DNA from: Blattamonas nauphoetae
Taxonomy: Eukaryota; Preaxostyla; Oxymonadida
Direction: 5' to 3'
Assembly (NCBI GenBank): GCA_033064195.1
Contig: JARBJD010000079.1
Coordinates: forward strand, 1 to 64,000
Length of the DNA stretch: 64,000 bases
Below the pieces are notes generated by a model. That model was not told where the DNA came from. It saw only the letters and a program-made list of their open reading frames with translations, and searched no databases. Below are positions 1-9,499 of this stretch, piece by piece; the first letter of the stretch is position 1, and the number at the start of each line of letters is the position of its first letter. The position numbers and the translations under genes are program-made.

Positions 1-44
1 TTTGTGATACTTTCGATTGAATTGATTGACACCATATTGATCTA

Positions 45-590
45 TTACTCTTTCCCAGTATCTGCTGGATTATCTCGACTGGCACGAGTAATTCCCAATT
101 CATTTGTCATGAAGTCACCAACAGCTTTCTTCATTATTGCATAAGGTTGTTGTGATCTTTGTGCTTGCATGTCTCCATAGCTGATGTCTCGAAAACTGGA
201 TGGTAAATCGTATGTTCCATTCTTGAGGAAATTAGAGTGTGAAGCTTTGATTCTCCTTCCGAATTGGCGATTAAATGCTGTATATGATGTCTGTTTTCGC
301 TTGTCTGGTGTTGGATTCATTGCGTAGTATGTCTCTTTGAACGGTCTACTGTTGTATGGTGCGAGCATGGCTCCATTGACTGCAATCAAATCTTTCGTCT
401 CATTATCGTAGACCATCACATCTGGGATTTTTCCATGTTGTTCCATTAGAACAGTCCAATTCTGTCCAGTTCTCTTGATGTACTCAAGCGCTGATGGATA
501 ACTACTGAGGGCATCGTTCCATCTGGTTTGAATATCATCGTCAGCATAGATTCTTTTCATCGCTGCTTGAGTTTCTGCTGCGTATCTCAT
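45..590 (-). CDS. Polinton-associated protein of unknown function
   Basis: An open frame of 181 residues from an ATG at 590; the frame extends upstream only through non-ATG codons. The protein is mostly hydrophilic, without a signal peptide or membrane segment, and contains a TYYAMNP patch and a basic stretch (FGRRIKASHS) in the second half. I do not recognise the family. It sits head to head with the ATPase gene, with a 115-bp AT-rich gap between their starts that probably holds both promoters. Its place in the Polinton cluster suggests a structural or DNA-handling accessory protein, but that is inference from position only. Confidence 0.6.
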   Translation of the reverse strand: MRYAAETQAAMKRIYADDDIQTRWNDALSSYPSALEYIKRTGQNWTVLMEQHGKIPDVMVYDNETKDLIAVNGAMLAPYNSRPFKETYYAMNPTPDKRKQTSYTAFNRQFGRRIKASHSNFLKNGTYDLPSSFRDISYGDMQAQRSQQPYAIMKKAVGDFMTNELGITRASRDNPADTGKE

Positions 591-705
591 TTTGGTTTCT
601 TCTCTCTTGTTTTCTTGTTGGTTGGTTGTACACAATCTGTGGTATCATTGACATTTCATACAAAATAAAAACCAAAACTATATTTTAATTAGAGTTAAAT
701 CACAA

Positions 706-1549
706 ATGAACAAATCGAATCAATCATTAACAGCATACGTGAATGCAAAATTGAGTGAAGCTTCTAATAGGAATGTTTCTCATGAAGTGCAATCACAGAT
801 TCATCCAGACTTGAATTTCAATCGCAATAGTGTCAATGTCCTTGTTGGAAATCGAGGAAGTGGGAAAACATTTAATGCACTTCGAGAAGTTGCCAAGCTA
901 CAGAATGTTCAAGTTAGGAATGAACTATTCCATCTGTTTGTCTTCGTCACTGATAAGAACATAGATCCTACATTCGACAAATTCAAACCAATACTGAATG
1001 TTCCTTATGTGAAAGTCAAATACGATGATGCGCTTCCATTTCTGTTGGTACTCTCGAATCGAAAGCTGCATATGAAGAAATTATTGACAATCAGTGGCAA
1101 AACAGAATCACAGATGAATGCAGAGAGAATCTCTTTGACTCACTTTACATTGATGACTTCTCAGTGAAGAATCTCCAAACGATTATCTTCTTGATGACTG
1201 TCGTAGGATCCTAGGTGAACGTAGAACATCCAAAAATAGAATGACAATGATGGACTTACTACTGGAGAATCGACAACCGAAGTTCACATTCTTTCTGACG
1301 ATGCATGAGCTCTTCAGTTTGTCAGCAGACATGAAGTCAAACATTGATTCAATGTGGATCTTTGGAGGATTCAACAAAGAACGAATCAGTCGAGTCTATC
1401 CTCAGTTGAACTCACCAATTGATATTCGACATTTTTGGAATATCTATCAACGAAAACAGAAATGTGAAGCAATCATTCTTCGATACAATACTGATGGAGT
1501 AGCACTGAATGAGATCAACAAAGAAGGGTTAAACCGGACTGTCCGTTAA
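706..1549 (+). pseudogene. FtsK/HerA-type genome-packaging ATPase of the Polinton (broken)
   Basis: The protein shows a Walker A loop (GNRGSGKT) after a beta strand (VNVLV) about 45 residues from the start, and later a stretch (FTFFLTMHE..FSLSADMKSNIDSMWIFGGFNKERI) typical of the sensor and arginine-finger end of these ATPases. In Polintons and their viral relatives this enzyme pumps DNA into capsids using ATP. It is the only clear plus-strand gene of the cluster and faces the small gene at 45-590. The reading frame is broken, with about one or two breaks, so this copy is treated as a fossil. Confidence 0.75.
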
Positions 1550-1577
1550 GTCTTGAATAAGGTTGTTGATGGTCTCG

Positions 1578-1889
1578 TCAAGACTTCGGAAGCCTCATGC
1601 TGAGAGTATCTGTCAGTGTTCGAATTGATTCTTCAATGTCTGATAATCTTTGATCAATCGATAGTGAATTAGGAGGAGTGGAAGCATCAACATATCGTTT
1701 CCTCAGTGCAATTTCACCTCTTATTTTTGTGATTCTGTATCCATCGATTTGAATCATCCTATTCAGTTTCTGAGTTGTGTACTCATTCAGTTCTTTTCTA
1801 TTCTTCTCCAAGTATCTCTGAAAGTCGTGGATGTTTGTGAACTCTTTCTGCTCAGGATCAAACGGTTCTAATATTTTCAGTGATGACAT
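1578..1889 (-). CDS. small coiled-coil-like Polinton protein
   Basis: A 103-residue frame from an ATG at 1889, rich in Glu, Lys, Arg and Leu, with a heptad-like middle (QRYLEKNRKELNEYTTQKL) and a C-terminal amphipathic segment (QRLSDIEESIRTLTDTLSM). It has no signal peptide or membrane segment. It lies tail to tail with the ATPase gene and just downstream of the integrase gene on the same strand. The family is not recognised; small coiled-coil proteins are common in Polintons but their role is unclear. Confidence 0.55.
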   Translation of the reverse strand: MSSLKILEPFDPEQKEFTNIHDFQRYLEKNRKELNEYTTQKLNRMIQIDGYRITKIRGEIALRKRYVDASTPPNSLSIDQRLSDIEESIRTLTDTLSMRLPKS

Positions 1890-1925
1890 TTAAATGAAAT
1901 AAAAATATCTGAAACATTTTTGAGA

Positions 1926-3341
1926 TTAGATTAAATTAAATTCAGCAATGAATTGTGGAGTTAAGTCGTCAATTGACTCAGCATGAAACTTCGTGTGTTG
2001 GATCGGAACGTAGACAACTTTTGATAGACAAGTGAGACCATTCAGTAGAGTAGCTACGACATTACCGTGTTTGTATTCGATGAATTTCCCCACGAATTGA
2101 AACTGTCTTCGCTTCTTCTGAAACTTGGCAACAGTCTTGTCTAAATCAAGGTGAATTAGTAGAATGTTTCCTGGCTTGTACTTCCATAGCATCTGTGTAA
2201 TCTGTTGCTTTTGGATGTTCTTTAATTGTTCTTCACAACTGGATATATACAGTGCTTCGATCTCTCTATTGTTTTGTGCCTGCTGTGGAGTGAATTTATT
2301 CCAGTACGCTCGATGCGGAGTCATGTTGTAGTATTCAACCATCTGATTCATCAATGAATGATTGGCCATCTGTGTTGCATTGTCTTGGAATCCATCTCTG
2401 ATTGTTCTGATCACTCGATCGACAATTCTATTGTGATTTGTGAATGGCGAACTTGTGAAATATGTGCTGACATTCTGATCCTTGAAAAACTCTGATGCTT
2501 CTCCACTTGTCCATGCTGCTTCACCATCACCACGAATGTTGTTGACATGAACTCCACGATGATTAATCAGATCATTGATTGCAGTCTTGACTTTGCTCCA
2601 TGATTTATCCAGAACAGGAATGACAACCAGGTATTTGGTGTTGATGTTAATTGCGAAGAGGTATATCTGCAACACTGTTTTCGACGTTGGTGATTGAATG
2701 AAAACGAGATCAATTTCCCATGATCCGAACTTGGGAGAGAAGTATGGTCGATCACAATTCTGTGGAACCTTTCTATCTGAAGTCTTCTGTGGATCACCTG
2801 TAATTGCTTTCGACATGAATTGCATTTTTGATCGAAATGGATACACAATTTTCTCTGTTGTTTTAGGAATCATTGGTGGATCAATTCTCATTCTGTCACC
2901 TCCTTTTTCTCTCTGGATTTTCCTCGGATGTGCAGCACTCCATCTATGATCATATTCCTCATACCAATCCTGAAATGATCTTCCTCCGAATGGTATTTGT
3001 TTTGTGTGAGTCAGAATGAAGTCAAGATCTTCGTTCGCAATCTTTCTGTTTATTGAGGCTCGAACAAAAGTGTCTCTGTTCATTTTATTTGCATCAAGAA
3101 TGTGTGAGGTAATAAAGTGTTCCATCTGCTTTTGATTATTCATGATTGAGTTCTCAGCTTTGATCTGTTCATCTTCTGAGTCATTTCTCTGTTGATGATC
3201 AAACAATCCTTTCATTCGTCCCAACTTATTGAGTACTTGCTGTGTCGTCGGTTCGTAGTGTCTGATCTCTCTCACAGGGTGTTTGGACGCAGTTGTTCTG
3301 ATTGACATTGGTGGATTGGGAATAATGACATCATCAGGCAT
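1926..3341 (-). CDS. Polinton integrase, retroviral (rve) superfamily
   Basis: A 471-residue frame from an ATG at 3341. The catalytic core of the RNase H fold runs from about residue 205: a first acidic position in WEIDLVFI, a second in IRGDGEAAW, and a third region NHNRIVDRVIRTIRD followed by the usual YN.TPHRA....TPQQA motif of rve integrases. A C-terminal SH3/chromo-like barrel (WKYKPGNILLI..VGKFIEYKHGNVVATLLN) follows. The family joins the ends of linear element DNA to the host chromosome and makes a short target duplication. The long N-terminal part is charged and presumably binds terminal DNA. It sits about 1 kb upstream of the small gene at 3751-4377. Confidence 0.9.
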   Translation of the reverse strand: MPDDVIIPNPPMSIRTTASKHPVREIRHYEPTTQQVLNKLGRMKGLFDHQQRNDSEDEQIKAENSIMNNQKQMEHFITSHILDANKMNRDTFVRASINRKIANEDLDFILTHTKQIPFGGRSFQDWYEEYDHRWSAAHPRKIQREKGGDRMRIDPPMIPKTTEKIVYPFRSKMQFMSKAITGDPQKTSDRKVPQNCDRPYFSPKFGSWEIDLVFIQSPTSKTVLQIYLFAININTKYLVVIPVLDKSWSKVKTAINDLINHRGVHVNNIRGDGEAAWTSGEASEFFKDQNVSTYFTSSPFTNHNRIVDRVIRTIRDGFQDNATQMANHSLMNQMVEYYNMTPHRAYWNKFTPQQAQNNREIEALYISSCEEQLKNIQKQQITQMLWKYKPGNILLIHLDLDKTVAKFQKKRRQFQFVGKFIEYKHGNVVATLLNGLTCLSKVVYVPIQHTKFHAESIDDLTPQFIAEFNLI

Positions 3342-3750
3342 CTGAGTAGTCCCATCAAAATAGGTAAAACTGGGATCAATTGATGTCAGTGCCTAAATTT
3401 GGACTGAGATCAAATTTCAACTCTTTTCCTTTGAGATTTTCTCATTATCACTTCATTAATCATGTTCAATTCACTTCTTGTTTTCACATAATGCTCTTCA
3501 ATATTTCAGACAGCTCTTATTTCCCAAAAACACGCACGATCACAATCACCAACACTTCTTTTTTCGATGTATTCCCTTCATTGACTTTTGTCAGTGAGAA
3601 AAAACCATCAAAGAAGACATAATAACGCATTATCGACTTGTTTTAATAATTATTGTTGTAGAACAAACTGAAACAGCAGCACCCAAAGTTTGCATTTTCA
3701 TGATCTATGAAGTGACCATTTTCCTTTTTACTTTTTTTTCCATTCAAATA
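3342..3750. other. AT-rich intergenic segment in the Polinton
   Basis: A 409-bp AT-rich gap between the integrase start and the stop of the gene at 3751-4377. An 80-residue plus-strand frame (3380-3622) exists but shows no motif or homology that I recognise, so I do not call a gene. It probably contains the integrase promoter. Confidence 0.4.
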
Positions 3751-4377
3751 TCATATATAAGAAGACTTTTTTGAAATGAAAGAAACGAAATGGTATTGTA
3801 GGTATTTAGTGGGATCAGATCCGACTGGGATCACTGGGATCAAATCAGAAGCCTGGACATCATCCTCCTCCTCTTCAAATCTCCTCTCCTTCATTGGATA
3901 TTCATATTCAAACCCCATTGATTTCAAGTTTCTCATCTGTCCAATTTTGATTGGAGATTCAGGTGATTCTATTGCTATTGGTCTTTGCACTGGAATTGGT
4001 ATTGGTCTTGCCTCTGCAGGCCTTCGAATCCGTGGTGAAAAATTCACTCTCTGAGTCACCTCGTGATGATAAAATTGATATGCTTCGAATGCAAGTTTAG
4101 CAGTGCTATCCCGAATACGAACTCCTAGGAAGTTGCTTACAAATTGTTGAACTACTCTTCTTCCATCAGGTAGTGATAATTCAGGAGAGAGACCTCCATT
4201 GAACCAATCCTCGAAGTATGTTTCATCATTCCCAATGTAGTCACCCCGTCGATCAGAGACATCATATACTGGTAATATGTTTGTTAAAGTCCATTTCTTT
4301 TCGACAATTTCGTTTTTGGAATGCTGTGTGCACCGAAGAAGTCTATTCACTAAAGCATTAATCTGTCGTGTGTTCAT
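3751..4377 (-). CDS. Polinton-associated hypothetical protein
   Basis: A 208-residue frame from an ATG at 4377. The N-terminal 110 residues look globular (INALVNRLLRC, then an acidic ETYFEDWFNGGLSPEL segment). A proline/isoleucine-rich linker (RPIPIPVQRPIAIESPESP) and an acidic run (RRFEEEEDDV) follow. It has no membrane segment. It lies 24 bp downstream of the polymerase stop on the same strand, which suggests co-expression. I do not recognise the family. Polintons often encode one or more minor capsid or DNA-binding proteins here; that is only a positional guess. Confidence 0.55.
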   Translation of the reverse strand: MNTRQINALVNRLLRCTQHSKNEIVEKKWTLTNILPVYDVSDRRGDYIGNDETYFEDWFNGGLSPELSLPDGRRVVQQFVSNFLGVRIRDSTAKLAFEAYQFYHHEVTQRVNFSPRIRRPAEARPIPIPVQRPIAIESPESPIKIGQMRNLKSMGFEYEYPMKERRFEEEEDDVQASDLIPVIPVGSDPTKYLQYHFVSFISKKSSYI

Positions 4378-4400
4378 TTATACAAAAATAAAGTTTGTGT

Positions 4401-7400
4401 TTATTCTATAATATAATCAGTTGCTTTCAGTCCATGAATGAATGGAGGACACGATTCATTTTCAAGTACGATTGCCTTCAGATGAATTCCACTGAGACTG
4501 AGTTTCTGTTGTTGTATTTTTGCTATCTCAAATCCATTTGTATTCTCTTCGCTCACGATTCTTCTTGTCTGGAACGCATCATTCTGATGCTTGAACCGTT
4601 TTACGGTGAAGTTCAATGTGGTTGTCACAGTTTTCTCTCCATTTAGACACTTCATATAATCGTCACTTGTGATATTTGTTTTCTTTAGAGACACTCCCTT
4701 GATCTTGCATTTCTCATCGAGCGAGTAACACTTTGGAGCTAGACAGATCATCTGTTCACCTTCCTTTTCAATTGCTAATCCCAACAGCTTCTTCTCATCG
4801 TCAACTCCTTTTTCAGGATTGGGAAACCATTCATATTTGTGAGCATCATAGAATTCTTTGTCAGCAATCACGTGTTCAAATTGTTGATGGATTCCAGCAT
4901 TCGGATCTCCACTAATTGCCCAATATGCAGAGTCTGTGTCTCCCTCACAGAAGTGAATCTTGTTCATGTCTAGACATTTGTACATGAAGTTGTAGATGAA
5001 ATTTAGATACCAGAACTTGGCATTGTCGAGTGTGAATACTGCTTCTTGCAGACAAGTTTTACACGATGCTTTCTCTCTGTCTTCAATCACGATGTAGTTG
5101 TCCTCATTGATCTCTCTTGTTGCTACAAATCCTTTCATCATTTGCTTCAAGTATGTTCTCTTCTCATTGCAGATTGTGATTGAGTTGTACTTCTCAGTGT
5201 TCATTCCATCATATCCGTAACTTCCATTCAGGTTGGTCTTACAGAACTGTTCTTTTCCTTTGTTTCCAACCTTCATTGCTTCAATTCGATCATTCATGAA
5301 CGATGTCACAAATGGTTCAAATCCAGCGTGTCTCGAAAACACCATTACAGTCTAAATGTCGTCGACAATGAAGTGGCAATAGTCGATGAGGAACCACAGA
5401 TAGTATGTCGAAAAGAACATATACTGATCGTGTGTGCTCAAGAGTTGGGTCAGCTTTCTTTGTTTGTCATCAGTCTTCAATCCATGCTTCTTCATCAGTG
5501 AATATGTCTTCTCTCCAATGTTCTCTTCTGTTGTATTGACCACAATGTTTCTGAAGATTGGTGGGAAGTTAATGAAATCATTTATGTACTTCTCGTCGAT
5601 GTGTCCTTTCAGTTCTGCAACGAACAATGTCTTCTGATTTTTGTCTTCGATAATCTTACGGCATTCTTTATCTCCTGTTGCGGTGAATAAGCATCGTCCT
5701 GGCATGTACATTCTGTGATTCGTGTATGGATTGTTCTTGTTCTTGATTGATGAGAAAGCACTTGGATAGAGGGAATTAAAGTCAACACCACAGACGTGAG
5801 TCATTTTATGTTCTGTATCAGTGGAGACAACTTTTCCATCTTCATATGTGAAGTGATTGATTGGTGTCACGTCTTTAATGTTCTGTCGATGTTGAACATT
5901 CGATAATCCACCAGTCACAGCTGCTCTGAGTTTGTGATATGTTTGCTCGTGTGTCAGAGTCATTGGTAGTGATTTCCAGATGCAGTACTTCTTCAGTTGA
6001 ATTCTCAATCTTGTGAGATGTTCATCATGGTCTGACTTGTAGGTGTTGCAGTAATCACAGCAGATCTTAACGTTCTCTTTTGAATGTCCTTTCGAATTGT
6101 CGATTCGATCCAGTGTTGGACGTACTGCTTGTGAGAAGTGACTCTTGCAGATATAGCACACTCTCTTGCACTGTTGAACGAACCACTCATAGTCTGCTTC
6201 AGTGACATTTTTATCAGTACTGCGATGAGCTTTCTGGTCTTGATAGATGTACGATGCAACTTTGTACTTCCAGTATTGCTTGGTGATTTTTATTTCTCCA
6301 GATTGATCCACTCCATTGAAATCATCGTCGATATCAAAGTCTTTGTAGGTACACGCATTTTTGATTGCAGAAGCGTTGGCTGACAATGAGAGATTGTGCA
6401 ACATATCCACTTTGTATTGGAAGTTCAGATCAATCAGATTGTCCAGAGGTGCAATCATACATTCGACATCTCTGATGTTGTAGAATTTCAGATATTCCCA
6501 ACGGTTCTTGAATCCTTGTTTGTTCCAATCATCAAGGTACAATTTGAAATCACTGTCGGACATTTCACTGTTGTTGAGATTGGAATAGAATTCATATTTG
6601 GAGAATGGTTCTTGTTTGCTCAACACTACATCGTAGTCTGATGAATCAAATGATTCGTATGCAAAGAATGATTTCTGAAGTGTCGTATTACCTCCGAAAG
6701 CTTTGACTGCATTATCCAAAGTCATTGGTCCGGTATACGACATCATGTCAATAAAGCGAAGAACCTGTTGTGTCTTCTCATGTCGGATCAGTACTTGTTT
6801 GTACTTCGTTGTGGATCCAAGGAAACTCACCACTTTCCAATCCTTGTCAACGAGATCACGAAAGATGAGATTGATGTCGAATCTGGAACTGTTGAATCCA
6901 ATCACACTGACTTCATTTTGTGAGGGTATTTCCAGGTCTTCGTAGTAGTTGTCATCTCGTACTGTCTCAGCATATCTGAAGAGTTCTCTGATCCATTGCT
7001 TCACAAAGTCCTTTCCATCTCGAAGATCAAAGTAGATTGACTTCACACCTGATTTTGTTTTGATTGCAGATGCAACGGAGAGAGGCTTCAAGTGTGAGAT
7101 CAGTTGTGTGTTGTCATCAGAGAATAAATTGTCAAGAATGAGATCTTCCATGGTTTCGAAATCGTATGTGATGTAGTATTGTGTTGGTTTGAATTCGTCT
7201 TGTCTTTTGTGTGCCATCAGAAATTCAAATGTTCGATTGTTGAGAATATGTGGAACGTATGGTCTTGGTGTCTTGTCAAGTGAGATCTTCTTCACATGTT
7301 TTCCATCAAGTTCTTTGCACTCTCTGAGATGCTTCTCAAAATCTCTGCTGTAGTTTTTATTCTTCACTTGGAATCCTCTAGACTGACAATATGGACAGAG

Positions 7401-8807
7401 TTTGTATCCAGTGATTTTCTCAGGATCCACAATAAACATCACATGGACGAGAGTTGCCGTCAGTGGAATCATCAGAATGGGAAGAACTCTTGCATCATCA
7501 TTGTCGTTGATGTACGATTGACTGAGGAAGTATCGTTTCTTGTCTTCGTCGTATTCATAAATGTGAACTGTGATGTTGAATTGAATCATCGCTTTCTCAA
7601 TGTCACATGCAATATCAAATCCAGGATAATTCTGAAGATGTGGGGTCAATTGTCGAGATTGGAGATGAGTGAGATTCATCCATTGTGCGAACAATCTGTA
7701 GGCTTCACTGTTCCTCATATTGATAGATATTTTCTTGCCTTGAACTTCAGGAAGTGTGAGGAATGATAGCGCTTGAAAGAAGCAGATATTGTACTCAGAA
7801 TCGATGTATCGAACATTCCTCGTTTTGATGTGTTCAGTGAGAATTGCATTGGCTTTTCCTGCAACTGGGAATCGATAGACTGCAACCAGTATGGAGTGGA
7901 ATGCAATGTACATTGTCTTCGTATCCATCAGTGTTCTCTCTTGAGATTCTTTGATTAGATTGATTGCATATTTTGAATACTCATTGATGTCGCCTGAACT
8001 TCTGATCACAGTTGGGAAGCTCTTCGATGTATTCTCCAATTCTGGTCTGAAGTCATTGTAAGTTGTCTCATCTTTGTCTTTTCTCTCGATGATCTTTCCA
8101 AAGTCAATACTAATCTTGAATGGATGATCTTTCTCTTTGTCGAACACTGCTTTAGTGAAGGTTGTGATTTCCTCGACATTCTTCAGATGATTGTGGAAGT
8201 ACAACTGATATGGTTTTCCATTGTCTTCAACCTTCTCGACCTCATTCTTTTTGAACTTCCTTCGTGCATCCATGAGACAAGAATTGAATGCTGCTTTGTC
8301 TCGTGGTTCAGCTAATAATATGCATTCTTCAAATCCCTCAAATGTCTGCACTTCTCTCTTTTCCATTTGTTCATTTTTCTTCTGAATGATTAACAGATTC
8401 TTCATCCAATGATCCATCAGCTTCTCTTCAATTGATTTCAGTTTCCACGTCATTTTGAACACTTGCTTTTTCAGTTCATCATTGTTCACTCTTGGATTTT
8501 CTTTCATGATTTGCATTCTTGCTTTGCTGTCTTCTTCATTCATCATTGCATTGTTGTTGTGCTCTTCCAGTTTGTGAATAAAATCATCAATCTGATAGTT
8601 GGTAATATTCCTTATCTCTCCTTCAAAATGGAGATCTGGATTCTTGAGCATTGACAGGAGATATGCACGATGATGTTGGTAGTTTCTAATGTTTGGATTA
8701 TATGTTCGATCATAGCCATGTTCATCCTTGAATTCAAAGGTGGTGTTTGGAAATAGTGCTCTTATTTTCGTGATGCTGTCTGTGACAAATTTCAGTGTCG
8801 CCGCCAT
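4401..8807 (-). pseudogene. protein-primed DNA polymerase B (pPolB) with OTU-like and HNH-like modules
   Basis: This gene starts at an ATG at 8807 and encodes well over 1,400 residues. In order there is a charged N-terminal region; an OTU-like cysteine-protease signature (SEYNICFFQAL near residue 340, histidine in VHVMFI near 455); a C2H2-like zinc knuckle (CPYCQ..H..EC near 465-490); the 3'-5' exonuclease motif (YITYDFETM near 550); an HNH-like zinc module (CYIC..LDRIDN..GH..N..CCDYCN, near 885-935); palm motif A (GVDFNSLYPSA near 1005); then motif B (NLNGSYGYDG) and motif C (GDTDSAYW). Such enzymes replicate linear genomes from a terminal protein. The gene is broken, with about one break, and is treated as a fossil. 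Confidence 0.9.
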
Positions 8808-8850
8808 TTACTACAAATTAAAAAATCTGAAAATAAAAAAAGTTGAGCGT

Positions 8851-9240
8851 TTATTTCTGTTTTCTCTGATGGGGCTTTATCGTTGCCTTTAACCAGGAAT
8901 CAAGTCTAATTCTGAACACTTCACTTCCGCCAATCTCTCGATATGTGAATGGAACCAGAACTTTGGTGTACTCACCTACGAGCTCACAATTGTATTTCTT
9001 CAGTTCATTTTCGACGAATGATTGAGTGTAGTGTCGACGTTTTGCGATGTGTGGTCGGTTTCCTTGATTCCACAACTTTGGTTTTATTCTCCATTCAACG
9101 CCCTCATGAACATACGTCACCGGCACATTATTTCTGACATACTCAGAGACTAGTGAACAGTTCTCTTCTCTCATTGATTCAATTAATGCTTGTTCAGAAC
9201 ATACTCGACGTCTTTCGTTGTACATCTCAGTTGGATTCAT
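8851..9240 (-). CDS. small Polinton protein with two DUF723-like repeats
   Basis: A 129-residue frame from an ATG at 9240, 43 bp upstream of the polymerase start on the same strand. It holds two copies of one short module: NCSLVSEYVRNNVPVTYVHE and NCELVGEYTKVLVPFTYREI, each followed by a W or F-R-I-K/R segment and a PH pair. This pattern (C-x-L-x-x-E-Y then V-x-Y) resembles DUF723-type modules common in large DNA viruses and phages, where they often accompany DNA-processing domains. It is the outermost coding gene on this side of the element. The function is not known, and the family match is by eye. Confidence 0.6.
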   Translation of the reverse strand: MNPTEMYNERRRVCSEQALIESMREENCSLVSEYVRNNVPVTYVHEGVEWRIKPKLWNQGNRPHIAKRRHYTQSFVENELKKYNCELVGEYTKVLVPFTYREIGGSEVFRIRLDSWLKATIKPHQRKQK

Positions 9241-9499
9241 TTAATACAAATTAAAAAATTCAAAAATAAAATTTCATTCGTTGTTTTACCATTGGTGATC
9301 TTCCGAGACTTCGATTCTGTCATCGATGGGTTCGATCAGTCTTGTTTGATCCGTGAAAGTACTTCAATGGGACATGATCCTTTCATCTCGTTCCTGACGA
9401 CTCTTTACCGTTTGATTTAGGTGTGTTTCACTTTCTACTTTCTCATTTGTTCTCTTTTCTTTTTTGACATCTCATTCTTGTTCTCGATCATCGACTTTT

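Larger units (their letters stand above)
1..9250. mobile_element. Polinton/Maverick-type element, partial (left end outside window)
   Basis: A compact cluster of genes typical of Polintons: an FtsK/HerA-like packaging ATPase, a retroviral-type integrase, a protein-primed family B DNA polymerase and several small proteins, nearly all on the minus strand. Capsid and protease genes are not seen and would be expected left of position 1. The right end is not defined by a visible inverted repeat; coding ends at 9240 and the hairpin array at 9.5-11.0 kb may be its terminal region. The element looks broken: at least two of its genes carry breaks, while the integrase and small genes are open. It is probably not very old, since long frames survive. 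Confidence 0.85.

Noticed and set aside
3380-3622. 80-residue plus-strand frame between Polinton genes
   Set aside because: No motif, low-complexity Phe/Ser/Thr composition, and antisense to the probable integrase promoter.
5434-8654. Many plus-strand frames of 60-156 residues opposite the polymerase
   Set aside because: All are antisense shadows of the pPolB gene without motifs.
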